In this document: positions 24,301 through 35,012 of the stretch, in pieces
Layout: every line of letters begins with the position of its first letter
Position numbering within the stretch: the stretch's first letter is position 1
Assembly (NCBI GenBank): GCA_006384855.1
Contig: VCJN01000322.1
Coordinates: 1-64,000 of the forward strand
Origin: Tetraselmis striata
Lineage: Eukaryota; Chlorophyta; Chlorodendrophyceae; Chlorodendrales; Chlorodendraceae
Direction of reading: 5' to 3'
DNA length: 64,000 nt
Notes under the pieces: generated by a model
What the model was told of the DNA's origin: nothing
The model's database searches: none
The model's input: the letters and a program-made list of their open reading frames with translations, nothing else
Made by a program: the position numbers and the translations under genes

Positions 24301-24383
24301 CAGGCGTCCTTCACGCGGTCATAGTCAGCCTGCCCAATGAGTCCCCCATCCAAAGCTGCCTTGCAAGTCTGCAGCGCCTCCAT
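21336..24383 (-). CDS. ADF/cofilin-family actin-binding protein with two N-terminal SHOCT-like repeats
   Basis: Seven exons on the minus strand (24383-24234, 24094-23998, 23433-23174, 23003-22896, 22785-22707, 22186-22123, 21504-21336) join in compatible phases to give 308 residues. The C-terminal ADF-H domain (about 172-308) begins MSGYSVD and contains CLFKI, VVVDTVGSGDYQDFLSALP, DPRYAVYDF, KLVFVLWSPD and KNKMMYSSTKDFFKELLDG, all typical of ADF/cofilin, which binds and severs actin filaments. Residues 1-57 hold two helix-turn-helix repeats, LDGGLIGQADYDRVKDAWL and FDAGFMSERDYDQVKLDFL, resembling SHOCT oligomerisation motifs. A Gly/Ala stretch and a His/Ser/Lys then Pro/Ala-rich linker of about 110 residues follow. 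Family members are usually only 130-150 residues, so the extension is unusual. The intron after exon 4 appears to use a GC donor (CAG|GCACGC). Start chosen at the first ATG. Confidence 0.88.
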
Positions 24384-24635
24384 GTTCAAGGGACGTGGAG
24401 CTGCCGGGTGTGTGCGCTGGCGGACTTCTTATCCTGAGCTCGCTGCGGCCCGCTGTTGCTGATGATGATAGGAGGCAGAGATTTGCCAGCAGCATCCTTG
24501 CACTCGCGACGTCGCGATGATAGTAACGTAGCGCGACCGCGCATCAGCAATATACATGTACCAGTACCTGAGTACCACGTATCCTATACATAAACGGCGG
24601 TTGTGGAAATGCTGCGAAAGTGAAGTGCTTCGCTG
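24384..24635. other. 5' flank of the ADF gene
   Basis: Presumed promoter and leader of the minus-strand ADF gene. No motif is clear enough to name. Confidence 0.35.
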
Positions 24636-24708
24636 TTGCCAGTCATGTCCTGGGGGCGAAAATAAATGGTGTCGGTCGTTTTTCCCGCCCCCGGGACATG
24701 ACTGGCAA
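24636..24708. repeat. CCGGGACA-family hairpin remnant
   Basis: TTGCCAGTCATGTCCTGGGGG and its near-perfect reverse complement (CCCCCGGGACATGACTGGCAA) face each other around a spacer of about 22 bases. The arm motif matches the ends of the element inserted at 59363-59636 and the heads at 8536 and 41676. It lies just beyond the left end of the repeated unit 24880-25985. Confidence 0.8.
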
Positions 24709-24879
24709 TATCGGGTACTCGTCGTACCGCCCGACAAAGCGACGATGGTCCAGTACTGGTACCTGGTAGGGTGCCATACCGCCTGTACCGTACGGGTACC
24801 TGCCGATGACGGCTTGGTCTCGTCTGCGGCCCCCGCCCGCGGCCCCCAGGATTGGGAGGGAACACCGACTCCAGGGAAG

Positions 24880-25985
24880 AAGAATAGCGCCAGGCCGGCA
24901 AACTCGTTGGCTCTGAAGTGCTGCAGGATGTATTGTCGTTCCGCGCCTAGTCTTTCCAAGGGACAGGGAACATGAAATCGGGTGGAACACTGGAACGGGA
25001 GTGCCGCACCGGACAGTTGGCGCGTAACCGGCATTAGTGGGGGAGGGACTGAAGCCATCAGAGTACCGTGACAAAGTTATTTAAAAATGAAGACGCCTAG
25101 ACGGCGCCTCTGTACATGAACTCTACGCAGCCACACTTCATTTCAGTGTCCTGGAAAGAATGGTCGCCAGCGGCATGGCTGACATGTTAGTATTGCGTCA
25201 CTGAGCTATCGCGAGTAGCTCGTGCTGCTGCACGCTACTATTCAAGCTTGCGGTGTTTGCTTCTGTCCCAGAAGTAGGACAGCTCCGCACAGACCGAGCC
25301 TCAATGCTTCGAGGGTGGAGAAGGTGAAGGCGAGTTGGAAGGCCGTGCAACAGCCGCGCCCAAAGTACTCACTCGGTCTCGTTGAGCCGAAAAGGGATTG
25401 GCTGCACGCGGAAACTGCTCTTCCGGACACCAGCCTTACGAGGCGCGCGAGGAACCTGGGCGACCTTGGAGCTGGAGATATTGCTGGGGGTCAACGGACA
25501 CGAGCACGGCTCCGTATTCCCCTCACCTTCAAGATGGTCGGTAGCAACAACAAGGCTGAAGGCAGCCTGGCGTGCCATGTCCTCTGAGTCATAGGGCGAC
25601 GTGCGAGCCTTCTTGGGAGAAAAGCTGGAGTTGTACAGGTAAGCCTCATCCACAGTCCTGCGAACTGAAAGATGAAGAGTCTCGAGAACACCCATGCTTT
25701 TAGGCAGCTGTGTTCAATGTGCCTGGCGAGAGGGGAGGGAGAGCGATGGAGGGTCTCGCGCGGTCGACGCAACCTCGTCTTCTCTCGTAGGAGTGTTTGA
25801 GTAGCGCAATTGGGACACAGGGTACGGTGCGTACTCGTACGCGGAAGTTCTGCAGCGCCGCTTCGACGCTAGGACACTACTCGTAGTAGTGTAGGTTGCC
25901 TGGCTGTTGGGGCAGTCGCAGTGGGAGAGACGAGGCGGAAACGTCAGCTCACACTAGGACTAAAGAACACGGAGGTGGACGAATG
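24880..25985 (-). repeat. Large duplicated unit, copy A (inverted relative to 58300-59800)
   Basis: Read on the minus strand, this matches 58300-59800 on the plus strand. Shared blocks include GTGTCCCAATTGCGCTACTC, the 108-residue frame at 25369-25695, GGACAGAAGCAAACA, TTTCCAGGACACTGAAAT, GGTGCGGCACTCCCGTTCC and CTGGCGCTAT. The flanks of the frame carry indels relative to copy B. No target duplications or terminal repeats of the whole unit were found. Confidence 0.85.
25369..25695 (-). CDS. Uncharacterised 108-residue protein, copy A
   Basis: I do not recognise this protein. The frame starts MGVLETLHLSV, is acidic in the middle (DSED, HLEGEGNTE), has a CSC motif, and ends in a basic, Pro-rich tail around KVAQVPRAPRKAG and VQPIPFRLN. 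The homologous frame at 58599-58946 (+) has no indel against it, and the 31 residues before the final three are identical, with only six third-position silent differences. That pattern indicates past selection on the protein. The stop (TGA) overlaps a GTGAGT that could be a splice donor, so the frame may be a whole gene or one exon. There is no membrane segment, signal peptide or known domain. It may belong to the repeat that carries it. Confidence 0.55.
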   Translation of the reverse strand: MGVLETLHLSVRRTVDEAYLYNSSFSPKKARTSPYDSEDMARQAAFSLVVATDHLEGEGNTEPCSCPLTPSNISSSKVAQVPRAPRKAGVRKSSFRVQPIPFRLNETE

Positions 25986-26435
25986 TTGAATATGGCAGAC
26001 CGACTTGTTTCAGATTGAGTTCTTCTACTTCTGCCGCCACATCATGTGACTTTTAGTCGACTGCAATTTATACATTTGCGGCAAGTATGGGGGTATGCAG
26101 GGTACCTGTAGCGACTACCGCTGATGCCGTCACTCCGCGAATATTCACTGCTGATGCACCGCGCGCAATTGTACTCCTACAGGTACCTCGTAGCGCCTGA
26201 TTCATTATTATTATGCTCATTATGTTCATGATGTTCATGCTGCTGATGCAGCAGAGCCGAAGGATAGATAGTGTTACCTAGCGCGCAGCATGATGCGCGG
26301 GAAAATAATCAGTGGAAAAAAGTGGAAATTTTGAAAACGCGCGCGAAAGCGTCCGGCGCGCTGCTGTATGTCGGCGGGGCCGACAATCGGGGGGGGGGGG
26401 GGGGGGGGCGGGGGGGGGAGAAGGCGAAGGCGCGG
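25986..26435. other. Spacer before the Ginger-type element
   Basis: AT-rich and GC-rich stretches with a G run (about 26390-26418) immediately left of the element. No gene seen. Confidence 0.4.
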
Positions 26436-26690
26436 TGTAAATGTTTAGATCCATGTGGACATGCGGTCCATGTGTACATGGAGCGGTCCATGTGGACATG
26501 GAGCCTCCATTGACCCATGTCCACATGGCCCCGTACTATGTACACATGGAGCAATTCGGGTCATATCCGTGTGGACATGGGCCGTCCGTCGGTCCATGTC
26601 CACATGGGTCGAGCGACCCATGTTAGCAGGGAATGTGTGTCGCGTCCCATGTTCAAATGGGCCGCGCTGGGCAAGCCCGTCTGCACATGG
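26436..26690 (+). repeat. Left terminal inverted repeat of the Ginger-type element
   Basis: Contains CATGTGGACATG at 26452-26463 and 26489-26500, CATGTGTACATG at 26469-26480, CATGTCCACATG at 26516-26527 and 26595-26606, and several degenerate versions to about 26690. The order of motifs and the spacer GGAGCCTCCATTGACC match the right end read on the other strand. Confidence 0.85.
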
Positions 26691-26980
26691 CCACGACGCA
26701 CAGTGGCGGGTAAGGCGCTGTTCGGGCAGGCGCCGGATCGCGGTTACGACTCGGCCTTTGTACGGGCAGATGCTGGTTGGCGCCGCGGCGCCCGCCATTC
26801 TGCGGACGAGTGCAGTACCGGCGCGGGCGCTGCGATCGGGCGCCAAGTACAGTCGATAATAAAACCCCCTGCGGACAGGCCGTCCTCACTCGTCCCCACG
26901 GTAACGCACCCCATCGCAGCTGCGCAATCCCCCTTTCCGGGACCGCCTCTGGCCGGCTCTGGCCGGCTCTGGTCGGTACT

Positions 26981-29900
26981 ATGGCCTCTGGCAATACTGA
27001 TACTACCGCAGGCGCTGCCGCACCGGAGGATGGGCCTGCCGAAGATCGTCCGGAGGTTGAGGCACCATCCGTGGTGCAGGCGCATCGCGACGTCTTCAAC
27101 AAGAGACTTCGTGAGTATATGGCGCAACGTCGAGACAACCAGACGTTGCTGACAGAGGCAGAGTACAATGAAGCCATGCAGACGCTCCGTACCTTCGACC
27201 AAACGACGAGAGAGGTGGGGCGCGCCGACATGCCTTTTTCGCAGGTTGCCCCCCGATATGGGCCACAGGCCTCGCGGATAGGCTTCGCGTGTGTACACTA
27301 CTGTATATAGGCTGACGTTTAGCCGACCCGATCGCGCACCGCCCGCTCATCCTCTACATAGTACAGTTCCCGACTGTCGACTACTCTTTTGCCTTGTTGT
27401 TTGTGCATGTAGCTCCGCTGCCGGCGCCGATTCTTCGGTACGGCATGCAAACTGGGCACTTGCTGCCGCCGCCCTGGCGCCGCGCCTCTGCCACGTACTG
27501 AGGTGGAAAGTGCTCTTCTTGATGGATGGTCGAGCAGGAAAGGTCGCGGGCCTGGGCTACAAAGCGCCGCTTCGATATCCTGACCTGTGGAGACTCCGAT
27601 ATGCTCATCCAGAAGGGGGACATAAATGTCCCTCTGGAGCAGGTGAAGCTCGCCAGTCACGCCGGGATGGTCTTCGAACACATCCGGGATTTGCACCTCA
27701 AAGGGGTGCACGCCAAGGTGTACCTCCCTGAGCCCTTCCATTGTCCCGCTCTGCTTGCTGCCACTGCATTGTTGGCTACGTACACACCACTAAGTGTACC
27801 CGCCCCCACTCACACTGTGCAGCTCAAGAAGCTTCACAAAATGATTTTGGGAAGGTACATCCCCATGCGTGTCGTTAAACTTTTCTGCGAAACATGCGCC
27901 ACCTGCGCCAAGCACAGAACTACTAAGGTCAAGGCTAAGGCCGGTCACCGGCCGATATTGTCCAAGGGCATGTTCGGGGCCCGTGGCCAGATTGACCTCA
28001 TCGACTACCAATCATCAGAACATAAGGGCTACCGCTTCCTGCTCACCTACATTGATCATGGCATCAAGTTTTGCTTCTGTACCCCGATCCCCAACAAGGA
28101 GGTTTGTATGCCGCAGTAGCGGGCTAGTTTGATATTTGCGCGCCTATCTAACCCCCTTGCTTCCCCCTTCCCCCTTTATTAATTTAGCTATGTTTCCTAT
28201 CACCCCGCCTCCATCTCCGCAGAAGGATACCATAGCATGAAAACTGTTTCTACTCTTCTCCCTCCTTGGGCCGCCTGCCATCCTTCAAGCTGACAATGGT
28301 AGAGAATTCTTCGGTGTTGCCGGCAAGCAACCGAGCAGGAGAATCGGTCTCTCAGAGGAGGAGGTGAAGGAGGTGTGTGGGCCGTTGTGTAATTAATAGC
28401 ATGCTGCTCAGCTTTCGTACCAGTGCAAGTCTGCGATATGTGTGCGGGTTGTGATTGCAGGTGATTAAAAGCACAAAGAAGCTCTGGCCTGGCTGCCAAA
28501 TGGTAACAGGGAGAGCTAGGCATAGCCCCAGCAACGGCGGCATTGAAAGATTCAACCGCACCATTGAGGAGTACAACGCACATTGGTGTGATGAAAACAA
28601 ATCCCCCAATTGGCCTTTGGCATCATCTCGGGGGATGTGGGCCCACAACACAACATTCCACATTGCCATTCAGCAGGTAACCCCTCCCCCCCCCACCTAA
28701 TTCTGGATTTCTACGTGCTGATGACTAAGCGGAGCACTTCATGCATGTTGTAGGTGCCTTACAACGCCCTCTTTGGACAGCCCCCTCGCGTGGGTATCAG
28801 CAAACTTCCTATCTCGGCAGAGCTCATGGATTCCCTCGTCACAGAGGCAGATCTGAACATGGCCTTAGGCTTGGAGGAGGATGACATGATTGAGAACCAC
28901 CGTGAAAATGTGTTGGCGCCGGAGAAGCAAGCCGAGGAGGACGAAGAGGAGCAGCATGCAGAGAAGCATGCGCAACAAGAGCAGCAGCCACAGGAGGAGG
29001 AAGACATGGATGCCTTCATAACGCCAGCGCCTCTCCCACTCGGTGAATGCCCGCAAAGCCGTTGCAGTATTGTTGGCCTGCCATGCTGCGCCATAGCATA
29101 AAGTGCTGAGTACTGGCTAAATTACTACGATTATAATCAACTCTTTAACTAAGATAACAAGCAACAGTTGTAATTATCACAACTCTTATCAACGTATGTT
29201 AGTATTAGAGTTGTTAGGTTTTGTATATATTTACTTTTTGCTGCTATTGGGTTACATACATAAGGTTATGATGTTGTACATACTATTACATGATAATGTC
29301 CTCTAGCCACGGCCATACCTTTGATTGTAACGTCTCTCTCTCTCTCTCGCTCTCTCTCTGAATAATGCTAATTATGTTATTATGTGTTTTTGCTGTATTA
29401 TGTATTTATTTTGAATTCTATCATTATGTAGCAGTGCTAGCTCGTATTCCACATCATATATCATAAACACAAAAGTGCTAACTCATATTTCTCCGTGTAC
29501 ACGAAAAAAGATCTGCCCATCACGTCCTCTCGCAATGAGGACGAGCAGACACTATGCGCCTACGTCCCGGACCCCAACTTGCCATGGGACCCGGAACATA
29601 TTGCGCCCCATGCAAGGCTTGCTGCGATGGTGGGCATTGCAAGATTGGGATGCTTATCCTCACAGCCGGCCTTGTCAAGGGTCATCAGTGTGCGCGCTGC
29701 AAGGCCTTCTACCATGTCATATGCACAGGTAACTTGTTGTTGCTGCCAATCTTGTCAGCATGCCCGTTATGACATGGGTGTGACTGTGTCACTCATGTGT
29801 CTTGCACGCAGGTGGAACGGATGATGGCCACTGCAGCAACGATTGCATGCTGCTGGGACAGTGGATGTGGTGCCTCGCTCTCTTGAAACAACAAGTGCAG

Positions 29901-30775
29901 CCACCAATGCAGCTTCTTCGTCCCGTGAGTCAGTGGGCCGTAAGAGGCAAAGTAAGGTCGCCCGAGGAGCCACCAGTGCTTCCGGCTGCAGCGGCGGAGG
30001 CTACTCCACATGTCCTCCTGCAAGCACGCGCGGCCGTTGGCGATTGTAGCCCAGTACCTCCCTCCCAACTGGCCAACAGTCCGGGGCGGCGTGCAATCAG
30101 GGCTCAGTGCGGTGCGGCATAGGCCAAGCGAGCTAGGGTGATGCGTGCCCGGGTCGTTGCCAAGGCCGGCCCGGCACCAGTGGTGGGTGATGTGGTCAGT
30201 GCCGTTGGCAAAGGAGGACCGTGGCAAGGTGGACCCTAGATTCTTGACATGCGTGGTGATTGAGGTGAGTTATTTTATGCTCCTCTAGTTGGAAATTGAT
30301 GCCAGTTGCACGCAATGCTTGATGTGTCCCACTGATGACGCGCACATCTTCTTTCTGAGAAGCCCTCCCCCAACCCCCTGTTTTGCAGGTCACTGAATGT
30401 AATTCTTACAGAGTGGCTGTGGACGCGGGTGTTATCAAGACCACATATGGGCAGCAAGATCTGGATCAGTTGCGCAACATTGAACCCGCACGGGTGGGCT
30501 TGGCGGGTGTGGTAGAGAAGTGGGGCGACCGAGCATCATGGTAAAAGATCTCCCTCAGAGAAGGTGTAAGATATGTGTCACTATTTGGGGGCCAAGGAAT
30601 GATCAAACGCACATGTAAAGGGCCGTGTGCCACCAACGTGTGCAGTTGCCGCAAAGCTGGTAGGAAATGCAACTCTAGGTGTCACCCTGATAACAACTGT
30701 TGTCGGAACATTGAGGACCACGGTGCTGGCACTAGCGCTCAGGGATCTGCCACCCCAGTCAGCGTAATGAACTAA
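26981..30775 (+). pseudogene. Integrase-like (KRBA2/Ginger2) transposase, decayed
   Basis: Recognisable exons are 26981-27214, 27538-27717, 27823-28101, 28223-28372, 28461-28676 and 28754 to about 29042, then less certain pieces to 30775. The protein carries an N-terminal helical region, an HHCC-like zinc finger (CETCATCAKH), and a DDE integrase core: D in GQIDLIDYQ, D in QADNGREF, E in GGIERFNR. It continues with NALFGQPPRVGI, an acidic Gln/Glu stretch, a Cys/His-rich segment near 29600-29870, KEDRGKVDPRFL, and a C-terminal CXC-like cluster (CATNVCSCRKAGRKCNSRC). This order matches animal KRBA2-like integrases and Ginger2 transposons, which cut and paste DNA. Breaks: an in-frame TGA at 28238-28240, a frameshift near 30200, and a TAA at 30542-30544. 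The catalytic triad is intact, but the gene cannot make a full protein. Confidence 0.85.
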
Positions 30776-30943
30776 AGTCTAGAATAAAATAAAATCTAAT
30801 CGAAGTCTCTCGTTAATTTCACTATAATTTAAAGTTAATGGCATCTGCTACTTAATTTGAAATTAATTGAAATCGAATTAATATTGCCTTAAAATGCGGA
30901 CGAAAACTTACCATATCACACATGTGCTGGATAATATAGCGTG

Positions 30944-31196
30944 GATCCATGTGTAAATGGTCCAAGTACAGCGCTCCATGCGTACATGGGCCGGTCCGTG
31001 TGTACATGGCTAGATGTCGAGGGCAGGCCATGTTTACATGGGTCAGCCAACGACCCGTGTTCACATGGACCGTTTTCGGTTCACTCCAGGTGTACATGGT
31101 ACGGGCCATGTGAACATGGGTCAATGGAGGCGCCATGTCCACATGGACCGCTCCATGTGCACATGGCCCGCATGTCCACGTGGATCTTAACATACA
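30944..31196 (-). repeat. Right terminal inverted repeat of the Ginger-type element
   Basis: The reverse complement reproduces the left repeat, including GATCCACGTGGACATGCGG, CATGTGGACATGG and the spacer CGCCTCCATTGACCCATG. Substitutions between the two arms are frequent, so the element is not a recent insertion. Confidence 0.85.
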
Positions 31197-31227
31197 CTCA
31201 CTGTACAGGCGGTAGACTATATTACAT

Positions 31228-31290
31228 GAGCTAGCAGCAGAAGGTGATATCAAGAAATCACCAAAAAAAAGGACAATGAGAAAGGTCCTC
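31228..31290 (+). repeat. Short dispersed repeat, copy 2 (copy 1 at 2445-2508)
   Basis: Same order of blocks as copy 1: GAGCTAGCAGCAGAAGG, AAATCACCAAA, GGACAAT, GGTCCTC. Confidence 0.7.
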
Positions 31291-31299
31291 TATATTGGT

Positions 31300-32305
31300 A
31301 GACTATATGGATTAAACCATTGGCAGCGTCGTAGACTATAGCGAGTAATCCTTATTGCGGAGCGGCATGTAGGATTTGACACAAATGCTCCGCGCCGGTA
31401 CCCGGACTAATACCTCGTACCGGTATCGCGGGTGGCGGCCCACTCCGCACCATATGCGCCCCTGCGCCCCGCCACCTCCGCGCCCAGCACAATCAAGCGA
31501 ACAGATGGGAACATCGCGCGGAGCGGCAGTCGAGACAAGTGTGGTGTGTACGACACTAGCCCCAATGAATCAATGACGGTGTTGGGATACTAATCTCAGC
31601 TGCCGCACCGACTTATTGACAAGTATTTTCTGTGAGAGCATACGGGTAGGTGCCACTTTTCCGGGCTAGTTTTGGGAGGTAGCGTATGTGGGCGTGTAGT
31701 AGGGTAATCTACATACCCTCTTACTCGTTCCCGTCCGGTACCAGAATTATATATCTCAATTACCGATTTACCGTACTCATACGGGTGATATATTCCCTGA
31801 TTTATATCGAACCCGCCGATTATTTGCTGTGAATCAGGTAAAAGTAAAGTAAAGTTCGCCCCGGGACATCGGCCGAAGCCGCCCCAGCACTTGACCTCGT
31901 GAATCAGGTACCCGCACAGGTACTACCATTTGCATCGGGATCCATCGGCAGTCGGCATACGAGCTACGAGTACCGGTACGGCGAGTCATCAGTAAAATCC
32001 TTACGAGATATCAGCACGAACCTGGGATACTACCCGTACAGGGTATTTGGCAGGGAGGCATATCATCACGGGGCGCGGGCTTTAGCACCATGTCACCCAC
32101 TGTGTGGAGAAGCGCGTGGACCACATGGGGAGAATCTTATGGATTGATCTGTTTATACCTCTAGTATGCGCACGCGAGCGTACACTGAATAAGGATTAGT
32201 ACGGGTAGCGAATAAGGGTTATCGACTAATCCGTCTTAATCCTTGCCTGTGAGCGACCAATCTTTATATACATGCAAGAATCCTTACATGATCAATTTAT
32301 CACCT
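31300..32305. other. Gene-free spacer with one CCGGGACA-family fragment
   Basis: Rich in GTAC and GAGTAC motifs. At 31853-31900, AAAGTTCGCCCCGGGACATCG followed by CCGAAG and CACTTGACCTC matches the left end of the 59363-59636 insert. Nothing else recognisable. Confidence 0.45.
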
Positions 32306-33081
32306 TTTTTACATCAGTGCTTCAACATATGTGCACTACAAACAGAACTGAAAGCAACTATGAAAGGTTGCCAGCAAAAGGGACTGAGACATAAGCATGA
32401 AACCAAGGTCGAGCAGAAAGCCAGGGAGCCAAGAACCAAGGAAGAGCCAAGGGAACCACGAAGTTGCCAAGCTGCCGGGAACCAAAGGGTCAAGGGAAGC
32501 ACTGAAGCCAACGAACGACCAACAAGACCGAAAAGGAAACATGAAACCAATGGGAATGTTATGTACTCTACACTGCTGTACTTTGTACTGCGGGAGCCGA
32601 CAAAGGAGCGAAGAACTGGCGACTGAGGCGGACGAGAACGAGTACAAGCCAAGCGAAGTACGAGTATGAGCATTGCGAGTGCGAGTACACGTGAAGGCGA
32701 AGTACTGGTACGAGGACGACGAGGCGTCAGTACGAGCGACTACCAGGCGACTAGTAGTGCAGGACAGTATTACGAGTACCCACATGGGGTGCGAGTAACC
32801 TGTACTTACGCCTGCGTACCAGCAGGAGCGCGATTGTCGTACGCTATGGTGTCACCACCGCCCCTAGGTAGGCCATCAGCCGCTGCGAGTACGCTTGCAA
32901 CCAAGCAATCACCCGGGTCATACCAACACATGCCAACGAGCGACGCGACGCAGACGCATGAGCACCATCACGTGCCGCGCGCGCCGCCGCGACCCCGCTA
33001 AGAACGTTGTCTGCATGTGCCATGTTGATGAGCAAAGAGAAACGGCGGCGCCACGCAGACAATTGCTGGCCGATTTTTTGG

Positions 33082-33084
<3 letters not shown>
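32306..33084 (-). mobile_element. 5'-truncated LINE copy (3' end of the 49.7-53.1 kb family)
   Basis: Homologous throughout to 49735-50215. Both share ACATCAG(T/G)GCTT, AAGGTTGCCAGCAAAAG, GCATGAAACCAAGG, GCCAGGGAGCCAAGAAC, AACCAAAGGGTCAAGGGAAGCAC, ACCATCACGTGCCGCGCGCGCCGCC and CGGCGGCGCCACGCAGACAA. Because the LINE is on the minus strand, the common end at 32306 is its 3' terminus and the variable end near 33084 is the 5' truncation, as expected from target-primed reverse transcription. Confidence 0.75.
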
Positions 33085-33159
<75 letters not shown>

Positions 33160-33160
33160 C
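33085..33160. repeat. GT microsatellite
   Basis: Nearly uninterrupted GT dinucleotide run of about 70 bases, ending in GTGCGTGCGTGT, starting where the LINE fragment ends. Confidence 0.95.
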
Positions 33161-33589
33161 GTGTATGGCTAGCTTTCAATTTATCACTAAAGCCCCTCGT
33201 CCGTGTGATTACATGTGCTAAATGCAATATTCAAGAAATCCACTAGTCTGTCCATGCGACATGCATGTACTAAGGATTATATGAATTTGGTAGTGTGAGG
33301 TTATGTAACGTCACGCGTGGTGTCTTGATAAAGGTCAGGTTTAACGTGGTAATACGAAATGTAATCGGAAACTAGTAATGTACGGTCTTGAGTTTTTATG
33401 TGGGCAGGTTGTGTTACATGACGGAATAATAAAGCAAATTAGGCGAACTCAGTCACGAATGTAAAACGGAATTCCTCTTATGTGTTACCTTCAAGGGACG
33501 GATATTTGCTTATTGGGTTTGGTTTCCGTGAAGGAAATAATATCATACATCGATAGTGGCCCGACCGGTGCGCGAGTAGGGCGCAGGAG
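33161..33589. other. AT-rich spacer, nothing recognised
   Basis: No convincing reading frame or repeat found between the GT microsatellite and the repeat copy at 33590. Confidence 0.4.
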
Positions 33590-33815
33590 CGCACTGCCGA
33601 AGGTAGCGAGCTGAAAGATGGCAGACGAGCTGCTGGTTGTTGTCCTAAGTAGCTCCCCGGCCGGGACGAGCGCAGGCTCGCGGGCGATGGGGCAGCCAAT
33701 ACGGAAACCTTATGGTACCGGTAGCTTAATCGGTCGAAACCACCAACAGATTGCCGTAGGGGTCGCACTAGGACAGTTGACTGGTTGGAAAACCCCATAA
33801 TATAGTTTATATCAT
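33590..33815 (+). repeat. Partial copy of the 0.9-kb repeat (right part only)
   Basis: Shares CGAGCTGAAAGATGGCAGACGA, CCTAAGTAGCTCCCCGGCCGGGA, GCGGGCGATGGGGCA, ATGGTACCGG, GTCGCACTAGGACAGTT and AACCCCATAA with 35735-35945 and 47970-48170. Confidence 0.8.
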
Positions 33816-35012
33816 TTCAAACTTGGAGTCGAGTTTGGTTTTGCCAGTTACATGCACTTTGTTTACGAATGCGAGCGTGGGCAAACCAGACGAAGGCGGA
33901 AGATGTTACTAGAAGGGTCTCGCGCCGAGAATCGAGGAACCTCGATCGAGGCGTGTGCGCAAAACAGTTCGCGGATGAGAGATGTTGACGGCGCGAACGC
34001 GGCTGCGACGTAGGCCGGACGTGTCGCGAAATTAAGGCGCCGTCTCCCGACGACGCCCTATAGCATTAGCCGCGCCGTGGCGGCACGAACCGGAACTGTA
34101 GGCCAGTAGGAACGGTGGAGTTGGCGACGAGCGCCAAGCAGAGCGGCACATGTACTTGTAAGACGAGTGCGAGCTGCGCGCATCGACGCGCGAAACGAGC
34201 GCGCGCGTACAACCATGTGAAATACGGTACGTTGTATGCGACGCGATGGTAACTTTGTACCTATACTGGCGATGTACACTACGAGGGGTGGACACGCAAA
34301 CAACCCCGCGCGTTGACATTAGTGTAAGGCCGATATCATCAACAGCGCGGCGGTCGTCTCGCCGCCTCGCGTGAGGGGCGGTGCCTGAAACGCACAAAAC
34401 GCTCCGGGGCGCGGGCATGTGGGACCCAGTGTGGTCGTGCCGTGCCGGTTCTTATGTGTGTCGGGTTCGGCTGTCGGCGACGACGTCATCGTAGAAGAAC
34501 CGCCGACTTAGTATGTTGTCGGCGCGGGTCTTGCTTCGCGGAGTGCTGCGGTGATGAGGCGGCCGCTGCTGCGCGCTGCACTAGCGACGTGTACCGACCA
34601 CCTCACACGTCGCATTTATGTGATGACGCCACGTACGATATGCACAAGTCGCGTAAAGTGGCGGAGCTGCCCCCCTCCGGCGGGCGGCTCGTGTTGTCAG
34701 AGATGAGATGTCGTGCCGTCTAGAAAGGGTTAGCCGGCATAAAGGATGTGGTAGGCTACACCGGCCCGTAACGATGCCAATGATGGCGGGGCGAGGGTGA
34801 CGACATGGCGGCCGCTGGTGCTGCACAGCGACGGTCGCCGAGGTTCCATCAAACCTGGAGTCGGACATGGGTAGTTACGGTTACCGCGAGACGTCGAGCA
34901 CGACAGGTGGTAGAGCTGCCCCCCAGCGGGCTACTTCAGGTTGTCGTGGTCCTTCTAACGATGACGTTGCAGTAGGAGGTGTCGGAGACGCGCCGGTACT
35001 ATACGAGCCGCG
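33816..35012. other. GC-rich region, no gene recognised
   Basis: Both strands have moderate open frames with Arg/Ala/Thr-rich translations and no known motif. They look like composition effects. Confidence 0.4.

Larger units (their letters stand above)
26436..31196 (+). mobile_element. Ginger2/KRBA2-type DNA transposon with long CATGTNNACATG terminal inverted repeats
   Basis: The two ends are long inverted repeats of about 240 bases (26436 to about 26690, and about 30944-31196). The outermost shared part reads GTGTA...TGTT then GATCCA(T/C)GTGGACATGCGG inward from either end, and the termini begin TGTA, consistent with the TGT start of Ginger-type elements. The TIRs are arrays of CATGTNNACATG motifs spaced about 20-30 bases. 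Between them lies one plus-strand gene with a retroviral-type integrase domain. I could not find a clear target-site duplication. The length of about 4.76 kb suits an autonomous element, but its gene is broken. Confidence 0.8.

Noticed and set aside
28759..29094. Minus-strand Ser/Cys-rich frame opposite the Ginger exon
   Set aside because: Antisense shadow of the Gln/Glu-rich coding stretch.
33007..33246. Val/Cys-rich frames over the GT repeat
   Set aside because: Translations of a dinucleotide microsatellite.
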